From positions 1 through 41,652 of the forward strand of contig CAYLZW010000016.1 of the NCBI GenBank assembly GCA_964388085.1: DNA of 41,652 bases. The letters are read 5' to 3'. Of the stretch, positions 16,256 to 24,842 are shown piece by piece. How positions within the stretch are numbered: position 1 is the first letter of the stretch; each line of letters starts with the position of its first letter. The notes under the pieces were generated by a model. That model was not told the origin of the DNA. It worked only from the letters and a program-made list of their open reading frames with translations, and searched no databases. Source of the DNA: CAYLZW01 sp964388085. Lineage in GTDB: Bacteria > Myxococcota > UBA727 > CAYLZW01. Both the position numbers and the translations under genes were made by a program.

Positions 16256-17559
16256 GTTCCGGTCCTCAACGGAGCCCACAGGGCGTCGAGCCACGGCATC
16301 GGGTGGCGACGCTGTGCGACACACCATGTAAGCAGAAACCGAAGCCCCATCGCGACGCAGTAGGCGATCGCCGCGCCGCGCAGGCCAAGCACGCTCGTGA
16401 GCCACACCAGCAGCACAATGTTCAGCGCGCCGGCCGATAGTGTCACGAGAGAGAGAAGCCCAGTTCGCGTCGAATACAAGACGTAATTCGTAACCATCAA
16501 ATACATTCCGCCAAATGCACGTCCAAGAACCAGCCAGCCAACAAGTTCACCAGCGGCCGCATATTTGTCACCAGCGACAAGCCGAACCAGCCCCGGGCCA
16601 ACCACGAATGCTGCCAGAGAAGTAATCAGCAGGACGACGAACCACATGTACGTCGAAAGCACGATACGCCGCTTTTCTTGGTACTTGTCGCGCTTAAGCC
16701 TCTCATAGAGCCACGGCACGTACGCATTATTGACGGCAGCAAGCACAAGCTGCAATATGCCTGCGAACTGGACGCCCACCATATAGATACCCGTCCGCTC
16801 TTCGCCGAGCTGGACATTGATGATCACGCGATCAGCCGCCGCCAGGAGGAAGATCCCTCCGATATGGGGAATCAGCGGAACGCCGTACGTGAGCGCTTCT
16901 TTGATATGCCTCGGGCTCCACACCCAGAAGCCGAGCAAGTTGTCGCGGCGCAGTAAGATGAGCGCAACGACCGCGACGGTGGCCGCGGCCGCTGTCTGAG
17001 CGCCCATCCTGCCTTCGGCGCCACGGGCGAAGAGCACAACGAGCGCGAGAGAAAGACCCAGTTCCGCGATGCTCTGCGATACCTGCAGCGCTCCGTACCG
17101 TTTTGCCTCTCTTCGCGCCTGCCACTGCCCCAGCCGGATCCGAATCGCAATTGTCGCGACTGTGTAAAGAAGACCGAGCAGCAACCAAGACACCTCAAGC
17201 CCGAGCCACTCCGTCAACTGCTTTCGGGCGACCAAGAGCAGCACCAGCACGGCGCAGCCGCTCACGATCAAGATCTGAAGACATGCCGCCACCGACGTCC
17301 GGAGTTCGCCCGAATTCTCCGGATCATCGTAGTGTTTCCGAACGAGGAGCCCTGCGACATTCAGTCCAACGAAAGCCGGCAGCGCCCCAATCAGCGTCTG
17401 AAACATCGCGATGCGGCCGTACTCCGATGGTCGCAGATGGTGTGTGAGGACCGGCAGCAGTACCAGCGGTATCAGGGCGTTGGCAGCATTGGAGACGAGA
17501 TACACTGCGGTACCCCGCAGCGCACTGCTCCCATGAAGTCGCGCCAGAATTGTGGTCAC
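16252..17559 (-). CDS. oligosaccharide flippase, Wzx/MOP type (copy 1)
   Basis: A 435-residue membrane protein with about 12-14 predicted hydrophobic segments, starting near GTAVYLVSNAANALIPLVLLPVLTHHL. Highly typical stretches are YGVPLIPHIGGIFLL, YVPWLYERLKRD and GWLVLGRAFGGMYLM. It should move the lipid-linked repeat unit across the inner membrane. It is a clear paralogue of the flippase at 30144-31448, sharing the last two stretches almost word for word. GTG 17559 overlaps the upstream stop (GTGA). Codon use is more AT-rich than in the second copy. Confidence 0.9.
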   Translation of the reverse strand: MTTILARLHGSSALRGTAVYLVSNAANALIPLVLLPVLTHHLRPSEYGRIAMFQTLIGALPAFVGLNVAGLLVRKHYDDPENSGELRTSVAACLQILIVSGCAVLVLLLVARKQLTEWLGLEVSWLLLGLLYTVATIAIRIRLGQWQARREAKRYGALQVSQSIAELGLSLALVVLFARGAEGRMGAQTAAAATVAVVALILLRRDNLLGFWVWSPRHIKEALTYGVPLIPHIGGIFLLAAADRVIINVQLGEERTGIYMVGVQFAGILQLVLAAVNNAYVPWLYERLKRDKYQEKRRIVLSTYMWFVVLLITSLAAFVVGPGLVRLVAGDKYAAAGELVGWLVLGRAFGGMYLMVTNYVLYSTRTGLLSLVTLSAGALNIVLLVWLTSVLGLRGAAIAYCVAMGLRFLLTWCVAQRRHPMPWLDALWAPLRTGT

Positions 17560-18920
17560 AATCGCGGGTTCTGTGGCAGGCGAGTGTGAGGGGGGGGGCG
17601 CGACAGGCTTGCTGTCGATCTCATGATGCCCGTGGCGTTCGGCGCAGTTGAGAAGAGCGAGCGACTCGCGCGAATCGCCCAAAGAAGTATCAGTGCATAC
17701 AGCGGCACAAAAGGCGTCCGGTATCGCGCGATTGTGCCGAGATTCGTAGAGGCCAGGCCTACCCCGAGGGCCAACACGAAGACGAACACCGCAGAGAACA
17801 CCCACTCTGGCCGCTTCGTGAGTTCACGAAATATGCGTACGGACCGGCGTGGTCGAAGTAGGGCGGCAACGAAGACAAGCAGACCTGCAGTCGTCTCCAT
17901 TGCACTGAGAGCCATCACGGGACTTCGCACATCGAGCAATGACGGGCGAAAAAGCGCATTCATCAGCGCGAGAGGGGCCAGAGCCACTTGTCCGATGACG
18001 CTGCCTTTTGAAGCGTCTCCGAAGTCGATATCCGAACCGCCCGACGTGTACTGGTTGGCACCTTGCAACCGAGCCGCCTCCTCAGCGATGTCGGTTACCG
18101 CATAGCGTGGATTTACCTCTGCCACGATCGCCATCAGGCCGTATGCGAAGAGTATCCCGACGGCGAGATAGGCTGGACCCAGCGCACGCCGCTTCCTCTC
18201 ACGCATCTTCGCGACAACATACGCGGCCCCGCCGGCTACGGCGAACGCAAGCACGATGTACGCTTTAAACAGCAAGACGATGCCTGCGCCAGCCACAATG
18301 CAGCATGGACCTGCCAAGCGCCTAGACCGCAGCAGTTGCGACGCCCCAACCGCCATCAGCCCTAGTCCAGCGAACGCGAGCGGCTCCTTGAGGAAACCAC
18401 TCGACCAAAAAACGACGCTGGGCACCATGAGGATGCAGAGCAAGGAGGGCACCAATAGACTCGGGGTGGCGAGACGCCGAACTACGGAGTAGAGGGCGAG
18501 TTGGCCAAGGAATGCGGCGGTCGCTGAGAAGGCGCACAGGCCGTACAGGGTTTCGCCCAACGGCCACTGAATGAGTGCCGCGAGCGCCTGCATTGAACCG
18601 GTCGAATTGCCAGCCCCCATAACTCCCAGCTCAAACTCATTCTCCATCTGAAGCAGGAGCCGTAGGACGGCCGGGACGGCGCGCTCGATGTCAAGGTCAA
18701 GGAGACGTGCCAGCGCCGCGCCGTTGCGCTGGTACAGCATCATGTCTCCGCCGCCGTAAACAGCGCGCGTTATCCAGACCATCGCGATGACAGCCAAAGG
18801 CCGAACCGCGTAGGCCCTCCAAATCCACGCCTGTTCTTGCCTGCTGTACCGCCTAGAACATGCCTTTACGACGAGAGCGCCAGCGCCGAAAGCGACCGCC
18901 ATTGCGACGACATCATTCAC
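17556..18920 (-). CDS. polytopic membrane protein, probable O-antigen-type polymerase (Wzy-like)
   Basis: About 454 residues with ten or more hydrophobic segments and a long soluble loop containing YAVTDIAEEAARLQGANQYTSGGSDIDFGDAS, as in Wzy polymerases. Sequence conservation in Wzy is low, so the call rests on topology and position directly before a flippase. It would join repeat units at the periplasmic side of the inner membrane. The start is uncertain: GTG at 18920 (VNDVVAMAVAFG) is used, but ATG 18902 and GTG 18965 are in frame. No glycosyltransferase signature is visible. Confidence 0.7.
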   Translation of the reverse strand: MNDVVAMAVAFGAGALVVKACSRRYSRQEQAWIWRAYAVRPLAVIAMVWITRAVYGGGDMMLYQRNGAALARLLDLDIERAVPAVLRLLLQMENEFELGVMGAGNSTGSMQALAALIQWPLGETLYGLCAFSATAAFLGQLALYSVVRRLATPSLLVPSLLCILMVPSVVFWSSGFLKEPLAFAGLGLMAVGASQLLRSRRLAGPCCIVAGAGIVLLFKAYIVLAFAVAGGAAYVVAKMRERKRRALGPAYLAVGILFAYGLMAIVAEVNPRYAVTDIAEEAARLQGANQYTSGGSDIDFGDASKGSVIGQVALAPLALMNALFRPSLLDVRSPVMALSAMETTAGLLVFVAALLRPRRSVRIFRELTKRPEWVFSAVFVFVLALGVGLASTNLGTIARYRTPFVPLYALILLWAIRASRSLFSTAPNATGIMRSTASLSRPPPHTRLPQNPRL

Positions 18921-19067
18921 CCTCGTGCGTCTCGTCGGCACTCGGCGAACCGCAGGGCCGCGCACCGAGGTGCGAAGCGCTCGCGGCCTCTCGTCGAGCG
19001 GTATCTGTGGCCATGCCGCGACCTGCGATCGTCGCGTGCCGCGAGCACACCTTCGTTGCTGCTAAGT

Positions 19068-19964
19068 CTAGCCGTTACCAAGTGCTGGCGCCCAGTGCTC
19101 GGTTGCCCTTAGCCGACTTTCGGCATCGAGGGTCTGTGCGACGTCGTACAGCTCCAGTTTCCCCTCAGCCGCGATTCTTTCAAGATCGCTGGCCCGCCAC
19201 TTTTGCATCTCCAGCATATCAAGCCAGTAAGTCCGCGACTTCATGTAGGAGACTAGTCGCTCCATATGCAGCCCCCTTCGCCCGAAGGTCGCGAAGATGG
19301 CAAGTCGCTCCTGCTCAGAATCCGCGAAGACACTATCCACCAACGCTCGCAGGGGTCTGCACCGGTTTTCCTTCCGGAACTGATTCACTCGGGAGGCAAT
19401 CCGACTATGGACCGAAATAGACGGTGCCAGGCGCAAGACCACGCCGTGTCCGGCGTGCGTCGTCCGAAGATTCCATAAGACGACATCTCCCGCTCGGGTT
19501 CGAACGTAAGAGGCTCGGCCTGACCGCGTGTCAGGGTACATGTGGGAACCCACACGGACCTTCAAACCGCCGGAGTGATAGTAGTGGTCCTGGAGGTAGA
19601 TCCCGAATCTCACCAAATCATAATGAGAGCCCCAGTCGGGGGCCTTTCCGTCGTATCTATCGGCGTTATCTTTGTGCCAGCCGCCAAAACGCTCAGCCCC
19701 CATCATAGCCGTTGAGTCACCAAAGTAAGCCGGCCGCCCGCCAAGCATCACTTTGAGTATATCCATCAACCGGTGGTCATAAATGACGCGCCTCAACACG
19801 TCGCTATCAGCTGATAGCAGGTCGCGGCCACGCGTAGAGCACGACAGAATCTCGCGGCGAAACTGCTGCACCTCTTGGTGGTCGAACACCCCAGGAACGA
19901 CGGCGAACCCGTCCCTATCCAAGCGTCTCTTTATGCGATCCAGAACTTCCACCGGCGGGTTCAT
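19068..19964 (-). CDS. phytanoyl-CoA dioxygenase (PhyH)-like Fe(II)/2-oxoglutarate oxygenase
   Basis: A 298-residue PhyH-family protein. The HxD pair of the iron site is in GGWHKDNAD (His97, Asp99). The distal His is in TTHAGHG (His170 or His173), with an Arg in SRIASR as the likely 2-oxoglutarate partner. DGFAVVPGVFDHQEVQQFRREIL is the usual family N-terminus. These enzymes hydroxylate small substrates with O2 and 2-oxoglutarate. In this setting a sugar, lipid or nonulosonic precursor is likely, but no substrate can be named. It lies between the acyltransferase and polymerase genes, 12 bases after the former's stop. Confidence 0.82.
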   Translation of the reverse strand: MNPPVEVLDRIKRRLDRDGFAVVPGVFDHQEVQQFRREILSCSTRGRDLLSADSDVLRRVIYDHRLMDILKVMLGGRPAYFGDSTAMMGAERFGGWHKDNADRYDGKAPDWGSHYDLVRFGIYLQDHYYHSGGLKVRVGSHMYPDTRSGRASYVRTRAGDVVLWNLRTTHAGHGVVLRLAPSISVHSRIASRVNQFRKENRCRPLRALVDSVFADSEQERLAIFATFGRRGLHMERLVSYMKSRTYWLDMLEMQKWRASDLERIAAEGKLELYDVAQTLDAESRLRATEHWAPALGNG

Positions 19965-19976
19965 GATGAGGTCTCG

Positions 19977-22085
19977 TCAGGGCTGTGTAGGTTTCGGCGA
20001 CAACCCTGTCTCGAGTTTGAGCGCCGCCGCAATTGCCTCCGAGAGCGAGGCCTTCAGGAGGGCGGCACCTGCCCTTGAAACGTGGTCTTTGTCGCTGTAG
20101 AGGAGTTTCCCGTCCACCATTGTGACACATGTCGCCGCCTCGCAGTACACGTCGAACGGTTCGACGGTCACCACGTTTACGAACTCGGAGAGCATCGACG
20201 TCTCGCGGCCATGCAATGCATCGCGGCGCCGATCTGAGAACTCCCGACTCGCATCCTCACGGCAATGGGATCCGATTATCCGTACACAATCGCTTGGTGG
20301 GGCCTCATACTCCGGCACCGTCCGCACGTAAACGACCGGTACACCGAGTCTTTTGGTCAACAACAGAAAGTCTCTAACACCGGCAAAGAAGAGAGCTGCC
20401 CCTTCCTCCCCGTAAGGTACCGGGCCGTCTTCAGAGGCCCCGCCGTTCGACTCTTTCGGCAGGGCAATCATCGTCGCCGAATCCCCAATGGGCGCGCCTA
20501 CGTACAATGTCGAGCGATGGACCAGCACGATTACGCTCGGCGGATCGTCTACCAGCAACTTATTCACTAGCCATTGGTAGTGGGTGTGGCATTCCGGCCG
20601 GCCTTGCCGTGCCACTCGGGAGATTGGACAGCCGGCCCGGAGCAGTAGCACCGTAGTCAAGCCATTCTCCGCTGCCGCCGGCACAACGCCGTCGCTCGCC
20701 GCGCCACCATGAGAGTCGCCTACCAGCCAAAGCGTGCCCTTCGGGTTCGTGGCGGCCACCTCGCATGCTGGTTTCAGCACGCTTGGTCCATTGTTCGTCA
20801 GAATGCAACCGAGCCGAGTGCTGAGTGGGGGGGCCTGCGACTCGGCTAGCTGCCTGAGAGCAGCAATGCCGAACGCGGAGGGGTGATTTACCAACGTATG
20901 TGCGCTCCCCCAGAAGACGAACCCTGTGGTGATACTCACCGCCAGGATTCGGCCCGCCGACGCCCCCGCTGCCGAGCGGCCCCGCGAGCGCCAAAAGAGT
21001 TCGATCCAGCGATAGCTCGCCGCAGACAGCGCTAGACTGCCGGCTGCGGCGAGCGCCGCGAACGGCCCGTCGAGTAGGCCGAAGACGTTCGCGGCAGCCA
21101 GCGGTGGCCAGTGCCACAGGTACCAGCCGTACGACCGATCGCCGATCCACACTAGGGGACGCGATGAAAGCACCGCGAAAAGGCCAGAGCCCGTGTCGCG
21201 CGAGTCGACGAACAGGATGGCCGCCGTACCGATGACAGTGGCCGGCACGCCCCAACCCAAAATCGAGCCGTCAGACTCGGCCGCCAGCGCGAACGCCACC
21301 ATAATGGTGGTAAACCCACAGAGTGAGAGCGCGCGTTGTGTACCTTCTGAGAGACTGTTTGTTCGCCGTTGTTGGAGCAAAAGGGCCAGTGCGCCGCCGC
21401 AAAACTCCCAGGCCCGAGTGGCTGGCGAGAAGAACGCGAGGCGCCCCTGTGCAGCCGGACTCACCGGAAGCAAACCTTCCACCCCAGCGCCTAGAAGCCC
21501 GAATAGAGCAACGGACAGGCCAAAAAGGAGTATACAAAGCCAAAAGAATGCGGCCGCGCCTTTTTGGCGGTCCTTCAGTAACGTCGTGGCGATCGCGCCC
21601 GCGACCACGAAAACCCATGGCCAGAGAAGATAGAACTGTTCTTCTACCGACAGGGTCCACATGTGGAGCAAAGGGTTCAGCTCACTTGCGGTATCGAAGT
21701 AGGCTCCCTTCGATGCAAAATAGATGTTCGCGGACAATGTCGTCGCAGCGAGGGCGGCACCCATGATCTCAGGGAGCAGCCGTAATGGCCACAGCAGAAC
21801 CGCCGCAACGGCGGTCGTGACTACGACCACGAAAAAGACAGGCAAAAGCCGGTAGATGCGTCGAATCGCGAAGCGCGCGACGTCCACGCGGCCTGTCCGA
21901 AACCACTCTCGCTGCAGCGACGCGGTAATGACGTACCCGGAAATCACAAAGAAGAGGTCCACGCCTAGATAGCCACCCGGCAGCAGCCCCCCTGAGTGGA
22001 ACAGGACAACTGCCACTACGGCAAGCGCGCGGAGGCCCTGAATCTCGGGGCGCTGTCCATCGGATCGTGGCGTCGTGCGGCTCAC
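19977..22085 (-). CDS. acyltransferase 3 with C-terminal SGNH domain (OafA/YrhL type)
   Basis: About 702 residues. The N-terminal ~380 residues form the acyltransferase-3 membrane domain: RPEIQGLRALAVVAVVLFHSG, GGYLGVDLFFVISGYVI and SVEEQFYLLWPW. The C-terminal region is an SGNH esterase-like domain with GDSHGGA and DKDHVSRAG. Such proteins O-acetylate surface glycans: acetyl-CoA is used in the membrane and the SGNH domain completes transfer in the periplasm. GTG 22085 is chosen because AAGG lies about 9-10 bases upstream and the conserved QGLRA region follows closely. Its 5' side holds the structured element at 22141-22361. Confidence 0.88.
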   Translation of the reverse strand: MSRTTPRSDGQRPEIQGLRALAVVAVVLFHSGGLLPGGYLGVDLFFVISGYVITASLQREWFRTGRVDVARFAIRRIYRLLPVFFVVVVTTAVAAVLLWPLRLLPEIMGAALAATTLSANIYFASKGAYFDTASELNPLLHMWTLSVEEQFYLLWPWVFVVAGAIATTLLKDRQKGAAAFFWLCILLFGLSVALFGLLGAGVEGLLPVSPAAQGRLAFFSPATRAWEFCGGALALLLQQRRTNSLSEGTQRALSLCGFTTIMVAFALAAESDGSILGWGVPATVIGTAAILFVDSRDTGSGLFAVLSSRPLVWIGDRSYGWYLWHWPPLAAANVFGLLDGPFAALAAAGSLALSAASYRWIELFWRSRGRSAAGASAGRILAVSITTGFVFWGSAHTLVNHPSAFGIAALRQLAESQAPPLSTRLGCILTNNGPSVLKPACEVAATNPKGTLWLVGDSHGGAASDGVVPAAAENGLTTVLLLRAGCPISRVARQGRPECHTHYQWLVNKLLVDDPPSVIVLVHRSTLYVGAPIGDSATMIALPKESNGGASEDGPVPYGEEGAALFFAGVRDFLLLTKRLGVPVVYVRTVPEYEAPPSDCVRIIGSHCREDASREFSDRRRDALHGRETSMLSEFVNVVTVEPFDVYCEAATCVTMVDGKLLYSDKDHVSRAGAALLKASLSEAIAAALKLETGLSPKPTQP

Positions 22086-22140
22086 GTGTGCACGCCTTGG
22101 ATGGCAAGCTCGGCGTAGCGGGCAAGCGACGTCACGAACC

Positions 22141-22361
22141 GGCTCCGCCCCTTTCGGTCCCATGACGGGTGCCGGTCGGTAGGGGCGAGGAAGCCGCCTG
22201 GGAGTGTCCGAGGCGGCGGCTGGGACACGGGCTATCCACGAGCTGCGGCAAGATGTGCGGCGGGTGCCTCTGAGAGCGCGCTAAGTGCTCGCAAAACGGT
22301 CGTTTCGCGCCTTGGTAGCACCCGGTGGGCGGAGCGTTCAAGAGTGAAACGGAGCGGATCC
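22141..22361 (-). ncRNA. putative structured RNA or repeat element, copy A
   Basis: On the minus strand the element runs from GGATCCGCTCCGTTTC (22361 side) to GGGACCGAAAGGGGCGGAGC (22141 side). The two ends can pair over about 20 positions, with a bulge and a few mismatches. Conserved inner boxes are CTTGAACGCTCC and GGGTGCTACCAAG. A hairpin AGCCGCC/GGCGGCT (22221-22215 with 22198-22192) sits before the 3' end. It starts inside the last codons of rfbD and ends 55 bases before the acyltransferase start. It shares all these parts with copy B at 28801-28999 while the middle differs. RNA versus interspersed repeat is unresolved. Confidence 0.55.
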
Positions 22362-23210
22362 GACAGGCGGAGTCGCGAGGGAAACAAGGCCATCACGCCA
22401 CGACGGCGGAGCCACCCCAAACGCCCCCACGACCCGCCCACAATCCAAGGACGAATCCCTAGGCCTCGGAGCCACCGTCGGGAACGCCTCACTCCCCACC
22501 GGCACGAGCTCACACTCGCACCCCGATGCCTTGAGCAGTTCCGAAGCCCACTCGTAGCGGGAGACCGCCGGCTGACCTGCGAAGTGGTACGTCCCCCAGG
22601 GCACGTCCCTGCCCCGCCCTAGAATGACGCCGACCGCTCCCGCGATCGATGACGCCGACGTCGGGCAGCCTCGCTGGTCCGTCACCACCGACACGGTGTC
22701 GCGCGTGCGGAACAGCTCCAGCATCTTCATCGGGAAGTTGCTCGTGACCCGCGGGCTGTAGACCCAGGCCACTCGCAGGATGACGTGCTCGGAGCAGGCG
22801 GAGCGGACGGCGTCCTCTCCGTGTGCCTTCGTCGTCGCGTAGACACCGCGCGGGTTGATGGGGTCGTCCTCGACGTAGGGCGCGCCCTTCTCGCCGTCGA
22901 ATACGAAGTCGGTCGAGAGGTGGATGAGGGGCACGTGGGCGCGGGCGCTGGCTTTGGCGAGCAGCCCGGCTGCGTGGTTGTTGATGCGGTCCGCGAGCTC
23001 GGGCTCGGACTCGGCCTTGTCGACGGCCGTGTAGGCGGCCGCGTTCACCACGGCGTCAGGCTCGACCTCGTCGAAGGCGCGGGCGATGGCGTCCTCGTTG
23101 GTGATGTCGAGGGCTCGCCGCGCGAAGGGATGCACGACGACGCCCGGCAGCGCGAGCTCCGCGAGCTCTCGGCCGACCTGCCCTCCTGCTCCGGTTACTA
23201 GGACCTTCAT
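22338..23210 (-). CDS. rfbD: dTDP-4-dehydrorhamnose reductase
   Basis: A 290-residue extended SDR protein. The N-terminal NAD(P) motif is MKVLVTGAGGQVGREL, followed by PDAVVNAAAYTAVDKAE, HLSTDFVFDG and the catalytic YxxxK in YATTKAHGE. It makes dTDP-L-rhamnose, the last step of the pathway whose other genes lie at 24843-28261. The end of the gene runs into structured element copy A: the TGA at 22340-22338 is within CTTGAACG, so the last few codons are dictated partly by that element. Between it and rfbC is a plus-strand, repeat-bounded insertion. Confidence 0.93.
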   Translation of the reverse strand: MKVLVTGAGGQVGRELAELALPGVVVHPFARRALDITNEDAIARAFDEVEPDAVVNAAAYTAVDKAESEPELADRINNHAAGLLAKASARAHVPLIHLSTDFVFDGEKGAPYVEDDPINPRGVYATTKAHGEDAVRSACSEHVILRVAWVYSPRVTSNFPMKMLELFRTRDTVSVVTDQRGCPTSASSIAGAVGVILGRGRDVPWGTYHFAGQPAVSRYEWASELLKASGCECELVPVGSEAFPTVAPRPRDSSLDCGRVVGAFGVAPPSWRDGLVSLATPPVGSAPFHS

Positions 23211-23239
23211 GCTTTGGGATGCTGCTGGAGGTGGTTTGG

Positions 23240-23370
23240 GGTTGCCCGCGACGCTTTGGTGGCTCGGGTGGTGATCAGGGAATTTTCACGCAAAGCCGCG
23301 GAGCCGCTACGGGGGGTTTGGTTTCGCGAGGGGGTGATCTGACGCGCAACGCTCGGGCGTTCGGTGCGGA
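23240..23370. repeat. AAAGCCGC repeat unit R1
   Basis: The core AATTTTCACGCAAAGCCGCG at 23281-23300 is continued by GAGCCGCT. Flanks on both sides (CCCGCGACGCT before, GGTTTCGCGAGG and TGACGCGCAACGC after) are shared with the unit at 24038-24165. It is a direct repeat of R2 and marks the left edge of the block inserted between rfbD and rfbC. Confidence 0.8.
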
Positions 23371-23445
23371 TGGTGGACACAGCGGCGAGGACGCTCGAGG
23401 CACGACCGCAGCCCTCGTCGGTAGAGTCTGTTCGTTCAGCCATGC

Positions 23446-23474
23446 TTGACAACTGTCAACCCACTTTCTAGGTT
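23446..23474 (+). promoter_or_regulatory. promoter with overlapping palindromic operator
   Basis: TTGACA (23446-23451) and TAGGTT (23469-23474) are 17 bases apart and form a plausible sigma-70 promoter for the HTH gene at 23500. TTGACAACTGTCAA (23446-23459) is an inverted repeat with six-base arms over the -35 box, an arrangement suited to autorepression by the HTH protein it precedes. Confidence 0.55.
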
Positions 23475-23499
23475 GGAGTCAGTTACCCAGAGGCGACCT

Positions 23500-24021
23500 A
23501 TGCCTACCTGCGCGCTCTCACTCACCATCCAGGGGCACCCCGAGGGGCTAGAGCAAGGCGAGCGGTTTCTCGATTTTGCCGAGTCCATCTATGCGGCGTT
23601 CGACGGAGGCGTCGAGGTCGAGATGTCTCGTGGCGTCGTGTACCTGCTCGTCAGCCGGGAGGCGGAGTCCATGGCCGAGGCCATTCGCTTTGCCGTGCAG
23701 GCGCTCGAGCGCCTCGGTTTGCGCGCCGCGCGCTTCGGCCCGGAGTCGCTGGTGAGCGCCGCGCAGATCGCCACGCGCCTGCACCTGTCTCGCGAGCGCG
23801 TCGGGCAGATGCTGCAAGCGGGGCACCTGCCGGCTCCCGTCGCCGCGCTGGAGGAGCGCTCGCCGCTGTATCGCTGGGCCGACGTCGTCGAGCGGCTCGT
23901 CGAGAGCGAGCGCCTCGGCACAGACCAGCTCGAGGCCGCCCGTTCGCTCGAGCGGGCGAATGCGGCGCTCACTCTTTTCGCCGATGACACCGAGCGGATG
24001 CTTGCGGCTATCGCTGCCTGA
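23500..24021 (+). CDS. small helix-turn-helix DNA-binding protein
   Basis: A 173-residue protein. Residues ~1-80 form an alpha/beta domain I do not recognise (LSLTIQGHPEGLE and YLLVSREAESMAEAIRFAVQALERLG). Residues ~84-120 are an excisionase/MerR-like helix-turn-helix (VSAAQIATRLHLSRERVGQMLQAGHLPAPVA). ATG 23500 is chosen because AGAGG lies six bases upstream, whereas the longer frame would begin inside the -35 box. It is on the opposite strand to the polysaccharide genes, bounded by repeat units R1 and R2. It probably regulates itself or a partner; no toxin partner is obvious. Confidence 0.75.
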   Translation: MPTCALSLTIQGHPEGLEQGERFLDFAESIYAAFDGGVEVEMSRGVVYLLVSREAESMAEAIRFAVQALERLGLRAARFGPESLVSAAQIATRLHLSRERVGQMLQAGHLPAPVAALEERSPLYRWADVVERLVESERLGTDQLEAARSLERANAALTLFADDTERMLAAIAA

Positions 24022-24037
24022 ACGGGGCGCAGCCATG

Positions 24038-24226
24038 GGTTTGCCCGCGACGCTGCGATGCTGCGGACGGTGAGCTGGGAATTTTCACGCAAAGCCGCGG
24101 AGCCGCTAAGGGGGTTTTGGCTTTGGTTTCGCGGGGTGGTGATCCGACGCGCAACGCCTGGCCGTCTCGCACGGATGGAGAACACCCGCCCGCCATCCCT
24201 TAGCGGCTTTGCGGCTTTGCGTGAGA
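24038..24226. repeat. AAAGCCGC repeat unit R2 with inverted half-unit
   Basis: The direct unit core starts at 24080 (AATTTTCACGCAAAGCCGCG, then GAGCCGCTAAGGG) and resembles R1 over ~130 bp. An inverted half-unit, CCCTTAGCGGCTTTGCGGCT (24197-24216) continued by TTGCGTGAGA, faces it. The arms can pair over ~25 bp with two mismatches. The GTG start of the GxxExxY gene follows eight bases after the inverted half. Confidence 0.85.
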
Positions 24227-24233
24227 TCAAACA

Positions 24234-24617
24234 GTGTCCCGAGAGAACGAGATCGCCAGCCACATCGTCGACGCTGCGCTTCAAGTGCACCGGGCGCTCG
24301 GACCCGGGCTGCTCGAGTCTGTGTACGAGGTCATCCTTGCTCACGAGCTGGCCGAGCGAGGCCTGACCGCTGAGCGCCAGGTCGAAATGAGCTTCGCTTA
24401 CAAGCATTTGCGCTTCGATGTGGGCTTCCGCGCCGACCTCATCGTCGATCGCGCGGTCCTCGTGGAGCTGAAGGCTGTCGACCATGTGAGCCCGGTCCAC
24501 AAAAGGCAGGTCCTCACCTACCTGAAGGCAGCCGACCTCCGCCTTGGAATGCTCGTCAACTTTGGCAGCGCCCGCCTGAAGGACGGCATCTCGAGGATCG
24601 CCAATGGGATGCCTTGA
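24234..24617 (+). CDS. GxxExxY family protein (PD-(D/E)XK-like)
   Basis: A 127-residue member of the GxxExxY family. The signature GLLESVY is at residues ~25-31 after VDAALQVHRALGPG. The rest fits a small PD-(D/E)XK-type fold: FRADLIVDRAVLVELKAVD supplies the D...ExK core, and QVLTYLKAADLRLGMLVNFG follows. Biochemical function of the family is not established. The start is GTG, placed directly after a repeat half-unit, and the gene is enclosed by the inverted-repeat hairpins R2 and R3. In many genomes such genes lie beside similar CAAAG-rich repeats, so gene and repeats may move or spread together. Confidence 0.9.
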   Translation: MSRENEIASHIVDAALQVHRALGPGLLESVYEVILAHELAERGLTAERQVEMSFAYKHLRFDVGFRADLIVDRAVLVELKAVDHVSPVHKRQVLTYLKAADLRLGMLVNFGSARLKDGISRIANGMP

Positions 24618-24626
24618 ATGCAGATT

Positions 24627-24813
24627 CGCCCGGGACGCTGTGATGCTAGGAACCGTGAACTGAAGAATTTTCACGCAAAGCCGCAAAGCCGCTAAGGGTT
24701 ATGGTTCACACGCTGAGGGCTTCGACAGCACGACGTGGGGGCCCCAGCGGTGCACGGGGCGGCGGAACATCCCGGCTAAAAACCTTAGCGGCTTTGCGGC
24801 TTTGCGTGAAATT
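24627..24813. repeat. AAAGCCGC repeat unit R3 with inverted half-unit
   Basis: The left arm 24666-24697 and right arm 24783-24813 are inverted copies containing TTCACGCAAAGCCGCAAAGC followed by CGCTAAGG, identical over 28 bases. The spacer is about 85 bases. Flanking CCCGGGACGCT (24630s) matches the left parts of R1 and R2. The right arm ends 30 bases before the rfbC stop codon, marking the other edge of the insertion. Confidence 0.88.
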
Positions 24814-24842
24814 CCCCTGAAGAAGCCCCACCCACCAAAACA

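Noticed and set aside
22141..22361. Known riboswitch (c-di-GMP, cobalamin, SAM and others) at the paired element
   Set aside because: None of the consensus cores I know matches the conserved boxes, so it is reported as unknown rather than assigned.
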